Shown: positions 43,025 to 54,705, counted from the stretch's first letter. The stretch: 64,000 nucleotides of DNA from Dromiciops gliroides (GCF_019393635.1 NC_057867.1:58794492-58858491), one strand, 5' to 3'. The notes: generated by a model from the letters alone, not told the origin. Program-made: numbers and translations.

Positions 43025-43372
43025 ATATGCATATTTGATCATTTTTTTAGAATAAAAATTAGACAAAGGATGGCCTGCAGGACAAACTTGTACTGTTCAG
43101 AGATGTTGAAGTGGTTGTGAGCCCTGTGGGTGTTGTTCAGCAGGGTTATATTGGGGTCAGGCCTTGGATATCCCAGTGTTCTTCTTGTGTAGTCCCAGGT
43201 CTCACCAAGCAGGACACAGAAGACGATGAAGGCCTGGTATAATGGGAACAGCATCTCCAAGCAGATCTTGTACATCAGGGTAAAGATGATCCCCCTGCCA
43301 ATTTGTAGGCAGTAGTATCACAGGATGTTGATGCCAACAGGGATAACAAAGAGGTTGTAGGAACCTTGCTGA
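43025..43372 (-). pseudogene. Possible processed-pseudogene fragment, unidentified membrane protein
   Basis: On the minus strand a frame runs 43372-43039 with one stop where a tryptophan is likely (ATCCTG-TGA-TACTAC). It decodes hydrophobic segments (YNLFVIPVGINIL; MLFPLYQAFIVFCVLL), then a polar part with PRPDPNITLLNN and a second hydrophobic end. Base composition is coding-like and richer in GC than its surroundings. An AATAAA lies on the minus strand just after the stop (about 43020). I do not recognise the parent gene. There is no clear poly-A tail or TSD, so a retrocopy origin is only one option; a decayed exon of a real gene is another. Confidence 0.35.
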
Positions 43373-43455
43373 AGACTCCTCTGAGACCTCTTAGAATTCA
43401 CATAGCACTTTGTATTGTCTTTGTATATTTATCTTGTATTATTTTGCATTATAGT

Positions 43456-43568
<113 letters not shown>

Positions 43569-43934
43569 ACACACGCACGCACAGGGACTTGGTTTATTGA
43601 ATGGAATTGAATTTGTTTAACAAAATTCTCTCCAGGCTGACTTATTGGTTTTCTGACATCATACTGTCCACATATCTATTCTGCCTTGCATCATAGATTT
43701 CAATATCATTATGCTGAGGAACCAGGGTCTCAAATATCGACTTCCCCAAATGAAAGGAATAGGGCAGCTTTATATGCCCCACGTAAAAGAAATGCTTAAA
43801 ATACAAAGAGATTCAGAAGTATGTATTAAAACCTAAAACATGTTAGTGACCCCTAACTCCCCCCGCCCCCATTAGGTTCCATTTGTTTCCCTTTTACCTC
43901 TATGATCAAATACATTGCCATTTGGAGGAATTTA

Positions 43935-44362
43935 CAAGGGGTTTCTAATCTTTCTCGTCAGCCTTATTGTACTTTATTCCCCTTCTGCCAGCTTGGGCTC
44001 CAAATGAAATGGTCTTTCTCTTTTTCCTCACTAGACACTCTATCTCCCACCTCTACTCTTTTGTACTAGCTGTTTCCCATGCCCCCTCCTCAGCTTTACG
44101 TCTTAGAATCCCTCCTTTCTTTAAAAACTTGGCTCAGTTGGGTGCTCCCTTCTCCATGATGCCTTTCTTTCTTCCCACTATCTGCTAGTGCCTTTCTCTG
44201 AAATCACCTTTGAAAATTTTTCCATGGACTTATAGAAGATCTGTGTCATTGCCCTTGCTAGAATGCAAGCTCCTTGAAGGCAAAGGAAGCTTCATTTTTA
44301 CCTTTATACCCTATGCCTGGCACACATTAGGAGCTTAATGTTTATTGATGGATTGATATCTC
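43935..44362 (+). mobile_element. L2 LINE 3' end
   Basis: CAGCTTGGGCTCCAAATGAA, CCCTTCTCCATGATGCCTTT, CTAGAATGCAAGCTCCTTGA, CTATGCCTGGCACACATTAG and AGCTTAATGTTTATTGATGG follow L2 3' order. Confidence 0.8.
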
Positions 44363-44780
44363 TTTGCCTCTATATGTTATGGTACACACAGCAATGGCGT
44401 ATGTATAGACATACCTATGTGTCTGTGCACATAGTCTGCATTATCACCCACAGATTTGCCTTTGTACTGTGGCATATATGATCATGCATGTAGCTATGCT
44501 AATGCATGTATGCAATGGTGTCCACGTACATACAATCATGTCACTCACACTTGTTTTCAAATCTACTGAAATCATATGCAAATTATCAGAATAATTTTGT
44601 CCCCTCTACAAAAATATTTGGGGAAGTGGGTTACCTGATTCTCACAGGCCTATTGATCATTGAATTTAACCAATTTGGGGTGCAAAGGGGTAGGGGTGTG
44701 CAGTTACTAGCCTCTGTGCATATGTGGAGACATGGCATGAAGGTAATCACATCAGTATACTGCCCCAGTCATTCAAACTT

Positions 44781-44929
44781 TTTTTTTTTTTTTTTAGTGA
44801 GGCAATTGGGGTTAAGTGACTTGCCCAGGGTCACACAGCTAGTAAGTGTTAAGTGTCTGAGGCCAGATTTGAATTCAGGTACCCCGACTCCAGGGCCGGT
44901 GCTCTATCCACTGCGCCACCAGCTGCCCC
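44781..44929 (-). mobile_element. SINE-A copy with 15-base TSD
   Basis: CAGTCATTCAAACTT is found at 44766-44780 and 44930-44944. The body carries all three A states. Small deletions are present (ACCCC-GACTCC and CCACC-AGCTG). Confidence 0.96.
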
Positions 44930-44944
44930 CAGTCATTCAAACTT

Positions 44945-45390
44945 AAAGGTTCCATGGGCTTCTGTTAAGTTGCCTTGGAAACCCTGAACCAGAATTGTGT
45001 GCGCAGTGTCACAAAGTAGTCTCAAAAGACAGCAGGGGATCTCTCTGTTAGCCTGGAGAAAGCAGAGCATCCAGGAGGATGATGGAGGCCCCTGTTCATA
45101 AGAGAACAGCCCCCTGATGCCCTCCCAGGCCTGAAATAAAGAATTCATCATATCTTCGGTCAAAACTAACACTCAAAAAAGATGGTTGGGATAATAATAG
45201 GCTGGAGGTAAGAGAAGATTAGAAAAATTAACCCATGGGCATAGAACTACTGGCCTTTGACTTTCAAAACTTTTACCTAGTTCTGACAGAACCATAAAGG
45301 CAAACACACAAGCACAGCCAGACACCTCCCTACAGATGTTTCTTCATTCCTGCAAACATTCTTATTTCCTTTAAGGTGGCCTTCAATGGG
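44945..45390. other. No gene or clear repeat seen
   Basis: No domain or family signature is visible here. Confidence 0.45.
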
Positions 45391-45394
45391 GAGG

Positions 45395-46365
45395 GGAATG
45401 AGTGGATAGCGAACTGAGTGTCCTGTGGGCATCTCAGACTCAGTATGTCCAAAGAAGAACTCATGTCATTCTCCCCAAATTCTCCCTTCTTGCAAATGTC
45501 TGTTACTATTACCATTACCCAATTACCATTGAGGGCACTACCATCCTCTTGGTCATCCAGACAAGGAGCTTCATTGACGTCTTATACCCTTCATCTACAT
45601 CCACCATTCCCCAGCCCAGCCCCTCCCCATATTTTATCTGTTGCCAAGTTTTATTGTTTCTACCGTCACAACATTCTAGGTATTTCCCCTTCTTTCGATT
45701 TACTACCTTGTTGGAGCATCCCATTACCTCATGCTGAGACTATGGTAATAGCCTGCTGGTTGGTCTCCTTGCCTTAAGTTTCTCCCCACTAGAGTCCAAC
45801 ATCTACTCATCTGCCAAAGTGTTCTCCTTAAATTGCAGTTCTGACCATGGCACTGTTGCCCCCTGCCTCCCACCCCCCACTCCCAACTCAGTAAGCTCCA
45901 GTGGTTCCCTATTACTTCTGGGATCAAATATAAAATATCCTATTTGGCATTCAAAGCCCTTCCCAACCTGGGCCCTTCTTGTCTTTCCAGTCTCCTAATG
46001 CTATACTTCCCTCTATGCACTTGACAATCCAGCAACACTTGCTTCCTTGCTGTTTCTCTCCTGATCTTGTCCCCAGTGCCTGGAATATTCCCCCTCCTTA
46101 CCTCCACCTCTGGGCTTCCTTCAAGACTCAGTTCAAATCAAACCTTCTGTAGGAGGCCCTATAAATGTCTTCCCTCTGAGAATCCCTTCTACTCTGTATA
46201 TATCTTGTATGTACAGAATTATTTTCATACTATTTCCATCCTTAGCATTTAAGTTACTTAAGGAAAGGACCGTGATTTTGACTACTTTTGTATTCCTGGT
46301 GCTTAGCCCAATAGTTTGAACATATTGCTTAATAAATGCTTGTCGACTGACTGATTGAATGGAAG
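45395..46365 (+). pseudogene. L2 LINE 3' region, about 1 kb
   Basis: The order runs from CATCTCAGACTCAGTATGTC and AAGAAGAACTCATGTCATTC, through GAGGGCACTACCATCCTCTT, ACTATGGTAATAGCCTGCTG, GTTCTGACCATGGCACTGTT, GGCATTCAAAGCCCTTCCCA and CCTTCAAGACTCAGTTCAAA, to GGTGCTTAGCCC and AATAAATGCTTGTCGACTGA. This is the end of the L2 reverse-transcriptase ORF plus the 3' end, essentially uninterrupted. Short frames survive but none is functional. Confidence 0.85.
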
Positions 46366-47350
46366 AGAGGGAGGACAAGCCTTTGGCAGCATCCTGGGGA
46401 AGGTAAGCTGTTGTATTATCCATGGGCAACCATATGTGATGTTTAAAAAGGTTTGAGAAACGTAGTTTCTGGGTAATTTAATCATTTTATTAATAAGGCC
46501 AGCAGGTTATTAATAAAAGGATGGTTATTTGGGTGTCTCTCTTAGACCAAAGACAATCATGGTAGAGGGCCTTATAGCTTATATACCCTTCAAGCTATAC
46601 CAGACTACCCCCATCCTTGGGTTATCTAGACAAAAAGATTTGTCTCTACCCAAGCTTGAGTAGAACTTAATGGGCTTCCCCACCTTAGATTAAATTCCTT
46701 GCAAGGTTGGGTAGTGTCTGATTAAGATCTAGGAGAGTTAATACAAGCTTATCAGTAATGTCCTACTAGAAAACTAAACTTAATAGCAGGAATTTGGAAG
46801 TAGAGGGGATGGCTCCGAATCTTCCTAAGGTATTGGTTATTAATAATCATTTCTCACACATCCCCTTCTTTTCCCAGCATCTTCCTAGAAACCTTCAAAG
46901 GGCTGGCGTAGCCTCCACAGGGGATGCTTCTTTCTTTCTTGTTTTCTTATTGGTACCACAGGACCTGCTACGTCTGGCCTTGGTTTAGCTCACTGTGTCT
47001 GTAGGACTCCAATACGAGCATATCTCATCTTCAGTTTGCAGCTTTCTTCCTTATTCATTATCTTTGACCTGGCCATAATCCTATTCCCTTGGCACCTTCC
47101 ATAGACCTTTCACATACCCACCAGCAGCACCCCAACCACCACAAACAACAACAGCAAACACATCTCCATGGCTTCTGTGGTCCTGGCAAAATGAGTGGAA
47201 AAAATACTAAGACTGAGGTCTCCTGAATCAGTGTTCTCTTTCCTATATCCCATACCTATTGCTTCCATAGAGGAAAAAGAATCACATCTCTTAGAAACGA
47301 AAGAAATGCCCCAGAATTCCAAAGCATGTCCTACTTTGGGTTTCCAGAGG
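46366..47350. other. No gene or clear repeat seen
   Basis: No frame with a domain and no family signature is visible. Confidence 0.45.
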
Positions 47351-47357
47351 CTGCTGC

Positions 47358-47536
47358 TTTGTTTTGTTTTGTTTTGTTTTGTTTTGTTTTGTTTTGTTTT
47401 TGTGGGGCAATGGGGGTTAAGTGACTTGCCCAGGGTCAGACAGCTAGTAAGTGTCAAGTGTCTGAGGCCAGATTTGAACTCAGGTACTCCTGAATCCAGG
47501 GCCAGTGCTCTATCCACTGTGCCACCTAGCTGCCCC
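47358..47536 (-). mobile_element. SINE-B copy with (TTTTG)n tail
   Basis: The tail at 47358-47400 is eight TTTTG units (AAAAC on the SINE strand). The antisense body follows, with GGCAATGGGGG, GTCAAGTG and TGAATCC, ending CTAGCTGCCCC. Confidence 0.94.
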
Positions 47537-47549
47537 TCCTTCTTTCTTT

Positions 47550-48200
47550 TTAAAAAAATATCAATGTCTTTGGATTTTCATCTTCATTTCCAAATTAAGC
47601 CCTGCCTTGTAATAAAAAATAAAATAAAAAGCCATTTGGCCAAACCAAGCAACATATTAACCAAATAATCCAACAGGAGAGGCTTGGAGTACCCCACCTC
47701 TACAAAGAAGGGAGATGGATTTACTCATCTCTTCTTTGAGGGCCAAACTCAATCATTATAATTACACAGTGTTTAGTGTAATTTTTTTATCATTCACGTT
47801 ATTGTTTAGATAATGTTTCTTTCCTTCTGCTCGTTTTCCTTTGTTTCAGTTTATATGAGGCTTCCTATGCTCTGTACTCTTCATATCCATCTTTCCTTAT
47901 GATGCAATGATATCCCATTCCATTCACATACCACAGTTTGTTTAGCTATTTCCAAGTTATTGGGCATCTCCTTGGTTTCCAGGTTTTTTTGCTAGTACAA
48001 AAAATGATGTCTTAAATCTTCTTCAGGAAGTCTTGTTCATGTTAAGCTAGGACCTTACCCTTTGACCTCACATATCACTAAAGTGCTGTACCTCTTTAAC
48101 ACATTTATTAGGTGATACATTAGAATTATTTGTTTGTGTTTTATCACACTGCTGGACCATTTCTTATATCTTTGTATGATTCTGGCGTGTGGTAATACAC
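47550..48200 (-). mobile_element. L1 fragment, 3'UTR and ORF2 end
   Basis: GCCCTGCCTTGTAATAAAAA and GCCAAACCAAGCAACATATT resemble the 3'UTR. CAATGATATCCCATTCCATT, CACATACCACAGTTTGTTTA and GGGCATCTCCTTGGTTTCCA are antisense ORF2 C-terminal text. Confidence 0.75.
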
Positions 48201-48211
48201 ATTACATATCA

Positions 48212-48395
48212 TGACGGCATGGTGTGATGAAAGTCCAGATTTGGAGTGCCAAAACCTTGGTACAAATCCTGGATTTTGTCACTAGTGGGATTCTAGGCAA
48301 GTCACTTAAACTTTCTAACCCTCAGATCCTCATCTGTAAAATGAAGATTAGATTAGATGATCTCCAAGGTCCTTCCTGTAATCCTATAAATAAAT
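48212..48395 (+). mobile_element. MIR
   Basis: GGTACAAATCCTGGATTTTG, TTCTAGGCAAGTCACTTAAA, CAGATCCTCATCTGTAAAAT and AAGGTCCTTCCTGTAATCC give a sense MIR. Confidence 0.8.
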
Positions 48396-48414
48396 GAATG
48401 TTGAATTAGTTTTT

Positions 48415-48800
48415 CCACCAAAACTTCCCACCATCTTCCTAGGCACACAGGCTTGAAGTCTTGGTGTCCTCTTGGCTTTTTACTTCTCTTTCACCCATCT
48501 CCCCTTCACCAACTGCCCCTGCTTCCCTGCAGAACCTGCCCTGCCCTGGAGCCCCACTGTACTGATACCAGGCTTCTCTTCACTGCTTACTATCCAGCCA
48601 TCTCTTTGACATTCATCTAATTGGACGTACATACTTCTGTTACTGCCCCCTTCCACCCTCCCCCCTTTTGGAACCATTGATCTTCCCCGATTGGAATGCA
48701 AACTCTTTAAAGGCAAGGCCCTTTTTCCTTTTGCATTTCTATCCCTAGTGCTTAACACACTGTTTGGCATGTAGTAAATATTTAATAAAGGTTTTCTTTT
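48415..48800 (+). mobile_element. L2 LINE 3' end, first of two
   Basis: TTCTCTTCACTGCTTACTATC, GATTGGAATGCAAACTCTTT, AAAGGCAAGGCCCTTTTTCC, CTATCCCTAGTGCTTAACAC and GTAGTAAATATTTAATAAAG mark a full 3' end. Confidence 0.78.
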
Positions 48801-48869
48801 TTCATCCATTTACTTATTCATTCATCCACTTATTTATTTCTCTACCCAGTCATTTATTAAGCTCTGTCA

Positions 48870-49540
48870 ACTCTATATCCATGATGTCTTTTGAATCTGT
48901 TCCCTGCTTCTCTATTCATACAGTCACCACCCCAATTTAGGTCCTTATCACCTCTCACCTGGCCTACCATAATGGCTTCCTCACTGTTTGCCTTTACTGG
49001 CTGATAAACCATGTGGCAAAGAATACAAAACTCTATGACTTGCCATTCAACGCTTTTCCCATTCTATAACCAACACCTCCCCTCACCCCTATCTTAATAT
49101 TTCCATCTTTATTTTACTTATTTGCCTCCTTTACTCAATAGACATTCCTGCAACACTGAGCTAATCTGTTTCCCTGGAATGGATCCTCTCCTCCCATGAT
49201 GCATTAGTGTGGAAGATAACTCCCTCTTCCTGTTGAGATACTTTTCTTACCTCAAACCCCCTTAGGTGGCGCCTCTTCCCTGAAGCCTCTCTGAGCTCCC
49301 CCCACCCCACCCCCAAGCTGAACAAAACTTTTTCTTCCTCCCCTTTTCTGACAGAAATGTGTCTGGGATTTTTCCTTTGCCCCACAGAGCCTTCTTTGTG
49401 ACATATTTATTTGTTGTGTGTCTTCTCTTCGCTAATAAACTCCAAGCTTCCAGAGGAGGAAAGACTATTATTTTTTCATCTTTCTAGTCCAGCCACCTAG
49501 GACAGTGCCCAGCAGGTGCTTAATAATTGTTTTGAAAGCC
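48870..49540 (+). mobile_element. L2 LINE 3' end, second of two
   Basis: GTCCTTATCACCTCTCACCT, GGCCTACCATAATGGCTTCC, ATGACTTGCCATTCAACGC, CTTCCCTGAAGCCTCTCTGA and AGTGCCCAGCAGGTGCTTAA follow the L2 order. Its own 3' end differs from the previous one, so two copies lie head to tail. Confidence 0.78.
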
Positions 49541-49839
49541 TTCAGCCTTATGCAGGGTACCTTTTGTAGCTGTTGCCTCATTACCTTTTTCCAGGTGACC
49601 ACACAATAAATCTTTTCCTCTGCAATTTTTCTTGCTTATAGTTTTTAGAAAAAAATATTTCCTCCTCAATTCTCTATAGTACTTAGATGTATATTTTATG
49701 TGGCAATCACAAGAAATAAATCTTTATTAACAACTTTCAAGACACAGTTAGGAAATGCCGTACCCAGCCAAGCCATGCTCTCATTCTAAATGGCTTGGTT
49801 TGGGATTCTCTGAGTACAGATCTAGCTTAGGAGACTTGT

Positions 49840-50096
49840 TGTTGTTGTTATAGCTAGTGTGCCAGGTACTGTGCTAAGCATATTACACCTTATCATCTCA
49901 TTTGATCCTCACAACAACCCTGGGAGGTAGGTGCTATTGTGATCCTCATTTTACAGATGAGGAAACTGAGGCAAACAGAAGTTAAGTAACTTGCCCAGAG
50001 TCACACAGCTAGTAAATATCTTAGGTCAAATTTGAACTCAAGTCTTCCTGACTTCAGGCCAGGCCCTGCATCTGCTTTCACCACCTAATTGCCTGG
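49840..50096 (-). mobile_element. MIR, antisense, nearly full length
   Basis: GCCAGGTACTGTGCTAAGCA, TCACAACAACCCTGGGAGGT, GATGAGGAAACTGAGGCAAA, CTTGCCCAGAGTCACACAGC and AGGTCAAATTTGAACTCAAG cover the whole element. Confidence 0.9.
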
Positions 50097-50409
50097 GGCA
50101 AGTTTTCCTCCCTCTGAATGAAGCATTGTGCCTATGCAGAGTTTACCCAGTTTAAGGATTCATATGGCACTGGTAGGAAGGAATGGGATCCGATTTCATA
50201 TATGCTTCCTTCCTAACTTGAAGGAGCTAGGATTTAACTGCACAGGCCCTTCTTCTGCAGACAGCCTTTGGGAGTGGTGACCAAAAAATAAAAATCATTG
50301 CCCTGTGGCTGACCCTCCAATCGTGAGCCTCTCTAAACATAGCTAGGCTCCTCCTTGCACCAAAGAGAAATAGTCCATTGCAAAACCCATTTATAACCTT
50401 TATAGTACC

Positions 50410-50550
50410 CACTAGAGAGACATCATGGGAGTGCTGCATGACCCTGGGAAGGTCACTTAACCTCTCTGTAGGCCAGTTTCCTCTTCTGTAAAATGACTTG
50501 ATGGACTCTAAGGCCTTTTCCAGCCTTGATTCAGTGAGCTTGTGAGCCTG
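50410..50550 (+). mobile_element. MIR fragment
   Basis: GCTGCATGACCCTGGGAAGG, TCACTTAACCTCTCTGTAGG and CTTCTGTAAAATGACTTGAT mark core and tail. Confidence 0.78.
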
Positions 50551-50639
50551 TGATGTTGAGTTCTCTTACAATAGCATTTGAAAATCTTAAATCTCCTTCA
50601 TGCCATGCTATGCAGAATAATCAGAGAAGGGATTTAATG

Positions 50640-50935
50640 GAAGATGTGGATATGTATGTACATTCACAGATATGTGTATGTATCTATCAATGTATGGATA
50701 TATATATAAATATAGTCCTGTATAATAGAAATATATCTGAATGCATATATAAAAATATATATAATATATTTGTATTATAATAAATATATACATAAAATAT
50801 ATTTCTATTATACTGTAATATATTTATCTTATAAAATATATAAAGTATATGAAATATATAATATAAATATAGACACCTTTGAACATGTGTGTATATGTAT
50901 GCGCATATATACATATATACATACGTGAGTGTGTA
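50640..50935. repeat. AT-rich (TATA/TGTA) low-complexity block
   Basis: ATATATA, TGTATG and AATATAT units make up nearly all of it. The tyrosine- and isoleucine-rich frames here are artefacts of this repeat. Confidence 0.85.
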
Positions 50936-50999
50936 TGCTCTGGGCCATTGGTTTAACATATATCATATATTCTGAAGGCCCTGGGCATATTCAGTTATT

Positions 51000-52070
51000 C
51001 ATTCCAAAATTATCTAGTTGAGTGTCTACCCAGTGTATACTACTGCTTATAAGAAGCTTGTGAAACCACATTCGAATCCAGTTGGCTTCCTTGCTAAGAC
51101 ATTGACTACTTTGCTTCATACTGGTGTCCAGATCTGTCAAGGCAGTGGAGAATTGAGGCAGTTAACTTAGTAGGGGACAGAGGACATATCCAAATAGCAG
51201 CAATAAGTGCCATCTCAGTTCAGAGAAAGGAACATCATTTTATGTTGGGCTCATCAGAGCAGGCTCCTGGGCCTTGAGACTGAGATGGGATTTTGACTGG
51301 CAGTTGGAGGGTAATTGCAACCAAATTAGACTGACCAGAATACTTAGTCAGACTGATTTATTCGAGGTTGTCAAGATTGCTCTGCAGCCTGTACTAGAGA
51401 CATTGGTCCCCTCTACTCATGTAATTTCCTGGTGGCACTGGACTAATCAAAGGAATATATTTTTGGTGCCAATCAAGTTTAGTCTCCCTTGTGCTGATCT
51501 GGCTAATTGTATGATCAAATGACAGTAATATAAGCACATAAAAATGTTGCCCTGGGTTACATCAGGGTTAGTTTCCCCAGACTAGAATTTTGTCTCTAAA
51601 TGGTGATCTCAAGGCTTCTGGGAAGGAGCATCTGATTATTTTCTTTTTAACTTCCTCTTCAGAGGTTTCAATTTAATTCCATTTATTTCAATAAGCATTT
51701 CTAAGCACCCACTATGTGCTGTGTGCTATGCTAGTTGCAAAGGGGATGGGTAAAAAGATATGACAAAGCAGTCCCCACCCTTAGAAGCTTACATTCTATT
51801 AGAATGCCTCCAACTTCCCCCAGTAACTGACAAGAATCTTGTAGCCTTAGAATTGACCTAAGCCTTTCATGGACTCCATTTTCTTTGGCCCGGGCTGTTG
51901 TTGATCTATATACTGACTCTGTAGGGAATGTAATTGTCATGATTGCAAAAATGGGTGCATATATTTCTCTTATCCTATGCAATGTTTTTATGAATTTGTG
52001 TCGACTCTGCCAATGACTTAGTATATACGCATGTCTTAAAATGCTGAAAACTTAAGCAGTAAAATGATGT
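51000..52070. other. No gene seen; one repeat X fragment
   Basis: A repeat X opening sits at 51665-51800 (AATAAGCATTTCTAAGCACC, CTTAGAAGCTTACATTCTAT). The rest shows no family or domain. Confidence 0.5.
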
Positions 52071-52076
52071 GGGTGA

Positions 52077-52225
52077 ATTGTAGTGAAAAGAACATTTGTG
52101 ATCTGGGTTCAAATCCTGGTTCCGAAATTTATCAACTATGGAATCTTTAGACAAGACACCCTCTGAGACTCAGTGTCCTGAACTGTAAAATGGGGATCCA
52201 TTGCCTACCTCCCAAGAGTTGTTAT
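52077..52225 (+). mobile_element. MIR, diverged
   Basis: ATCTGGGTTCAAATCCTGGT, TGAACTGTAAAATGGGGATC and CTACCTCCCAAGAGTTGTTA mark a sense MIR with a changed core. Confidence 0.78.
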
Positions 52226-52229
52226 GCTA

Positions 52230-52860
52230 TTGCTTTCGCAGCTTCTACTCCTAACAGAAGTTTGAGGTGCCAATCTGTTAGCAGACTTCTACTCCCATGT
52301 GAAGAACACTTATTTACATCAAATAATGCTGTTCTGTTCAATAATTCAAGCTCATAATTGAAATATCTTGTGTGGAAGGCCCATAGGAAGCAAGCTGCAG
52401 AATTCTGGGAAAAGAATTTGTCTCTTAATGAGGTGCAAAATTCACTCAATTTTTCTATCAGAATATGCCTGCTAAGTTTTGGGCCTCTGGAAGAATAATT
52501 TATGAAGGAAGCCTCAAACAAAGTATGCCTGAAATCAGTCTTCTTTAATAAGCACCTGGAACCCACTGTTTTCAAACAGAAATGAGCAAGGGTTATTGAA
52601 TTTAGGATCCAACAGGGAACTCTATGCCCATTCTCTTTATATATTAATGCAAGAGAACTAAAGAGACATATGCATCCTCACATACCCATCAAGAATGGCA
52701 CCAGAGGGTTCACTCCATCGGAATGTGTGGCCCCAACTGTTTTCTTTTTCTGTTAATGAACATCATGACATCCATTGAGGAAAGAAGTGAGGAGAAAAAA
52801 TTCACTTAAGGAGAATTTCTCCTGGGGTAGAAGGAAGAAAGAGCATAGACTTAGAGATGT
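52230..52860. other. No gene or clear repeat seen
   Basis: A 117-codon minus frame (52575-52222) has no recognisable domain. Confidence 0.45.
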
Positions 52861-52877
52861 TATTGAAAGCAGTGAAT

Positions 52878-53019
52878 AAGGGCAGCTAGGTGGCGCAGTG
52901 GATAAAGCACAGGTCCTGCATGCAGGATGACCTGAGTTCAAATCTAGCCTCAGACATTTGTCACTTACTAGCTGTGTGACCCTGGGCAAGTCACTTAACC
53001 CCCATTGCCCTGAAAAAAA
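52878..53019 (+). mobile_element. SINE-B copy with 13-base TSD
   Basis: GAAAGCAGTGAAT is at 52865-52877 and 53020-53032. Head GGCAGCTAGGTGGCGCAGTG and B-box-like GAGTTCAAATC are intact. Confidence 0.95.
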
Positions 53020-53041
53020 GAAAGCAGTGAATCTGATAAAT

Positions 53042-53570
53042 ATAATAATAATAATAATAATAATAACAACAATTAGGATTTATACAGAACTTTACAGTTT
53101 GCCATCCATCCACTTTTCAAATATTATCTCATTTTTTCGTCATAACAATATTGGGAAGTAGGTGTCATTATCCCCATTTTGCAAATGAGTAAACTGAGGT
53201 GGTGTTGGTTTTGGGTCGTTTCAGTTCTGTCTGACTTTCAATGGCCCCATTTGGGGTTTTTCTTGACAAAGATACTGGAGTGGTTTGCAATTTCCTTCTT
53301 CAGATCATTACAGATGAGGAAACTGAGGCAAACAGGATTAAGTCACATTCCCAGAGTCACCCAGCTAGTAAATTCTGAGACCTTAGTCCTCTGGACCCCA
53401 GGGTGGTGGGTCTATATATTGCACCCATGCCTAGTTGCCCCTTAGGCAGAGATTAAGTGACTTGTCCAGGGGCACATGGCTAATAAGTATCTGAAGCAGG
53501 ATTCCAATTGAAATCTTCCTAATTGCAAATCCAGCAGTCTATCCCCTACTCTACCTTGTTGCCATTATAG
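53042..53570 (-). mobile_element. MIR, antisense, split by a composite SINE
   Basis: An (ATA)n run (53041-53068) at its 3' end is followed by TTTACAGTTTGCCATCCATC and CATTATCCCCATTTTGCAAA. After the insertion at 53200-53444 it resumes with AGATTAAGTGACTTGTCCAG, GCACATGGCTAATAAGTATC and AAGCAGGATTCCAATTG. Confidence 0.78.
53200..53444 (-). mobile_element. Composite SINE with BovB/RTE-type tail, antisense
   Basis: TTTCAGTTCTGTCTGACTTT, GGCCCCATTTGGGGTTTTTC and GATACTGGAGTGGTTTGCAA form the RTE-like tail. GAGGAAACTGAGGCAAACAG, CAGAGTCACCCAGCTAGTAA and CATGCCTAGTTGCCCC complete the body. Confidence 0.82.
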
Positions 53571-53724
53571 AATAATGAAAAACTGAAGGGAATTGAAACA
53601 GGAGACAATAAAGGGTCATCATGGTATTAGTGTCCTGAGACCAGGAGAACACCACTATTAGGGGTTTTCTATGTGTTTGGGTTAGATTCACCACTTTCAC
53701 CACATAGCTGCAATGCTCATTGGC

Positions 53725-54110
53725 TCTGGTAGGTGGCGTGGTAGAGAGAGCATTTGCCCTGAAGTTGGGAGGACCTGAGTTTAAAACTCACCTAAGACAC
53801 TTCCTAGCTGTGTAACCCCGGGGAATTCACTTAACCCCAATTGCCTCAAACATCCAGCACCATCTCCAGTTGTCCTGATATAGATATAGATATAGATATA
53901 GATATGGATATGGATGTAGATATAGATTATAGATATAGATGTAGACGTAGATATAGATATCTTGCCACTAAACTCAGATGACTCTGGAGGAGAGAATGAG
54001 GCTGGCGACTGCACAGCCCTCTCTTGATTAAATCCAATTTATTGTAAGTCATGACATCACCCTGATATCATGGTCCTCCTAGAGAAGGAAGGACAAACAG
54101 AAACAGTGTA
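53725..54110 (+). mobile_element. Composite SINE with hairpin tail and internal microsatellite
   Basis: GGTAGGTGGCGTGGTAGAGA, CCTGAGTTTAAAACTCACC and AATTCACTTAACCCCAATTG form the head and core. CATCTCCAGTTGTCCTGATA precedes the GATATA run, and CTTGCCACTAAACTCAGATG follows it. The tail keeps the hairpin CATGACATCA-CCC-TGATATCATG (54050-54072, one mismatch). Confidence 0.82.
53877..53960. repeat. (GATATA)n microsatellite inside a SINE
   Basis: About fourteen six-base units, with GATGTA and GATGGA variants, interrupt the SINE where the other two copies have only a short TGATATATC or GATATACATC. Confidence 0.93.
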
Positions 54111-54550
54111 ATTCCAATTAAACTTGAAAATGTGTCACAGGTATGTTTTTTCCTTCGGAAAGCTGGTTGTTAAACAGTTACCAGAATACTCCTTTCATTT
54201 GTTCTACTATTAACTCTTTTCACTAGCTATGATCTCGAACAAGCCAGCACTCCCTGATGTAAGTACTATAAGAGGGTTAAACTTATCTGATTTCTAAAGG
54301 TCTTTCTTGCACCAGGAATCTATTATAGCCATCTTTTACTGCCATATCTGTCTGGAATCCATAGAGCCAAGGAGTCTGTGTATAGATTTCAGGGGCTTCA
54401 TGACTTTGGATGGGGAAGAAAGGACACTTTAATTTTCACTCTCCTTTGGTTTCCTTTGTCTTCCTGTGTATCTTATTTTATGTATTTAAATGCATTATTC
54501 TGAGAAAGGTTCTATAGGCTTGAGCAGGCTGCCAGAGGGGTCCAAGTTTA
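54110..54550. other. No gene or clear repeat seen
   Basis: No family or domain signature is visible. Confidence 0.45.
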
Positions 54551-54572
54551 AAGGTTAAGAATCCCTAAATGA

Positions 54573-54705
54573 GGGGCAGCTAGGTAGATAAAGCACAGGC
54601 CCTGGATTCAGGAGGACCTAAGTTCAAATCTGGCCTCAGACACTTGACATTTACTAGCTGTGTGACTCTGGGCAAGTCACTTAACCCTCATTGCCACGCA
54701 AAAAA
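54573..54705 (+). mobile_element. SINE-B copy with A-box deleted
   Basis: AAGAATCCCT lies at 54557-54566 and 54706-54715. The head GGGGCAGCTAGGTAGATAAAGC lacks the TGGCGCAGTG that forms the A-box, so this copy has lost part of its Pol III promoter. Confidence 0.93.

Noticed and set aside
50608..50959. Overlapping tyrosine/isoleucine-rich membrane-like frames
   Set aside because: They are produced by the AT-rich TATA/TGTA block in several frames at once.
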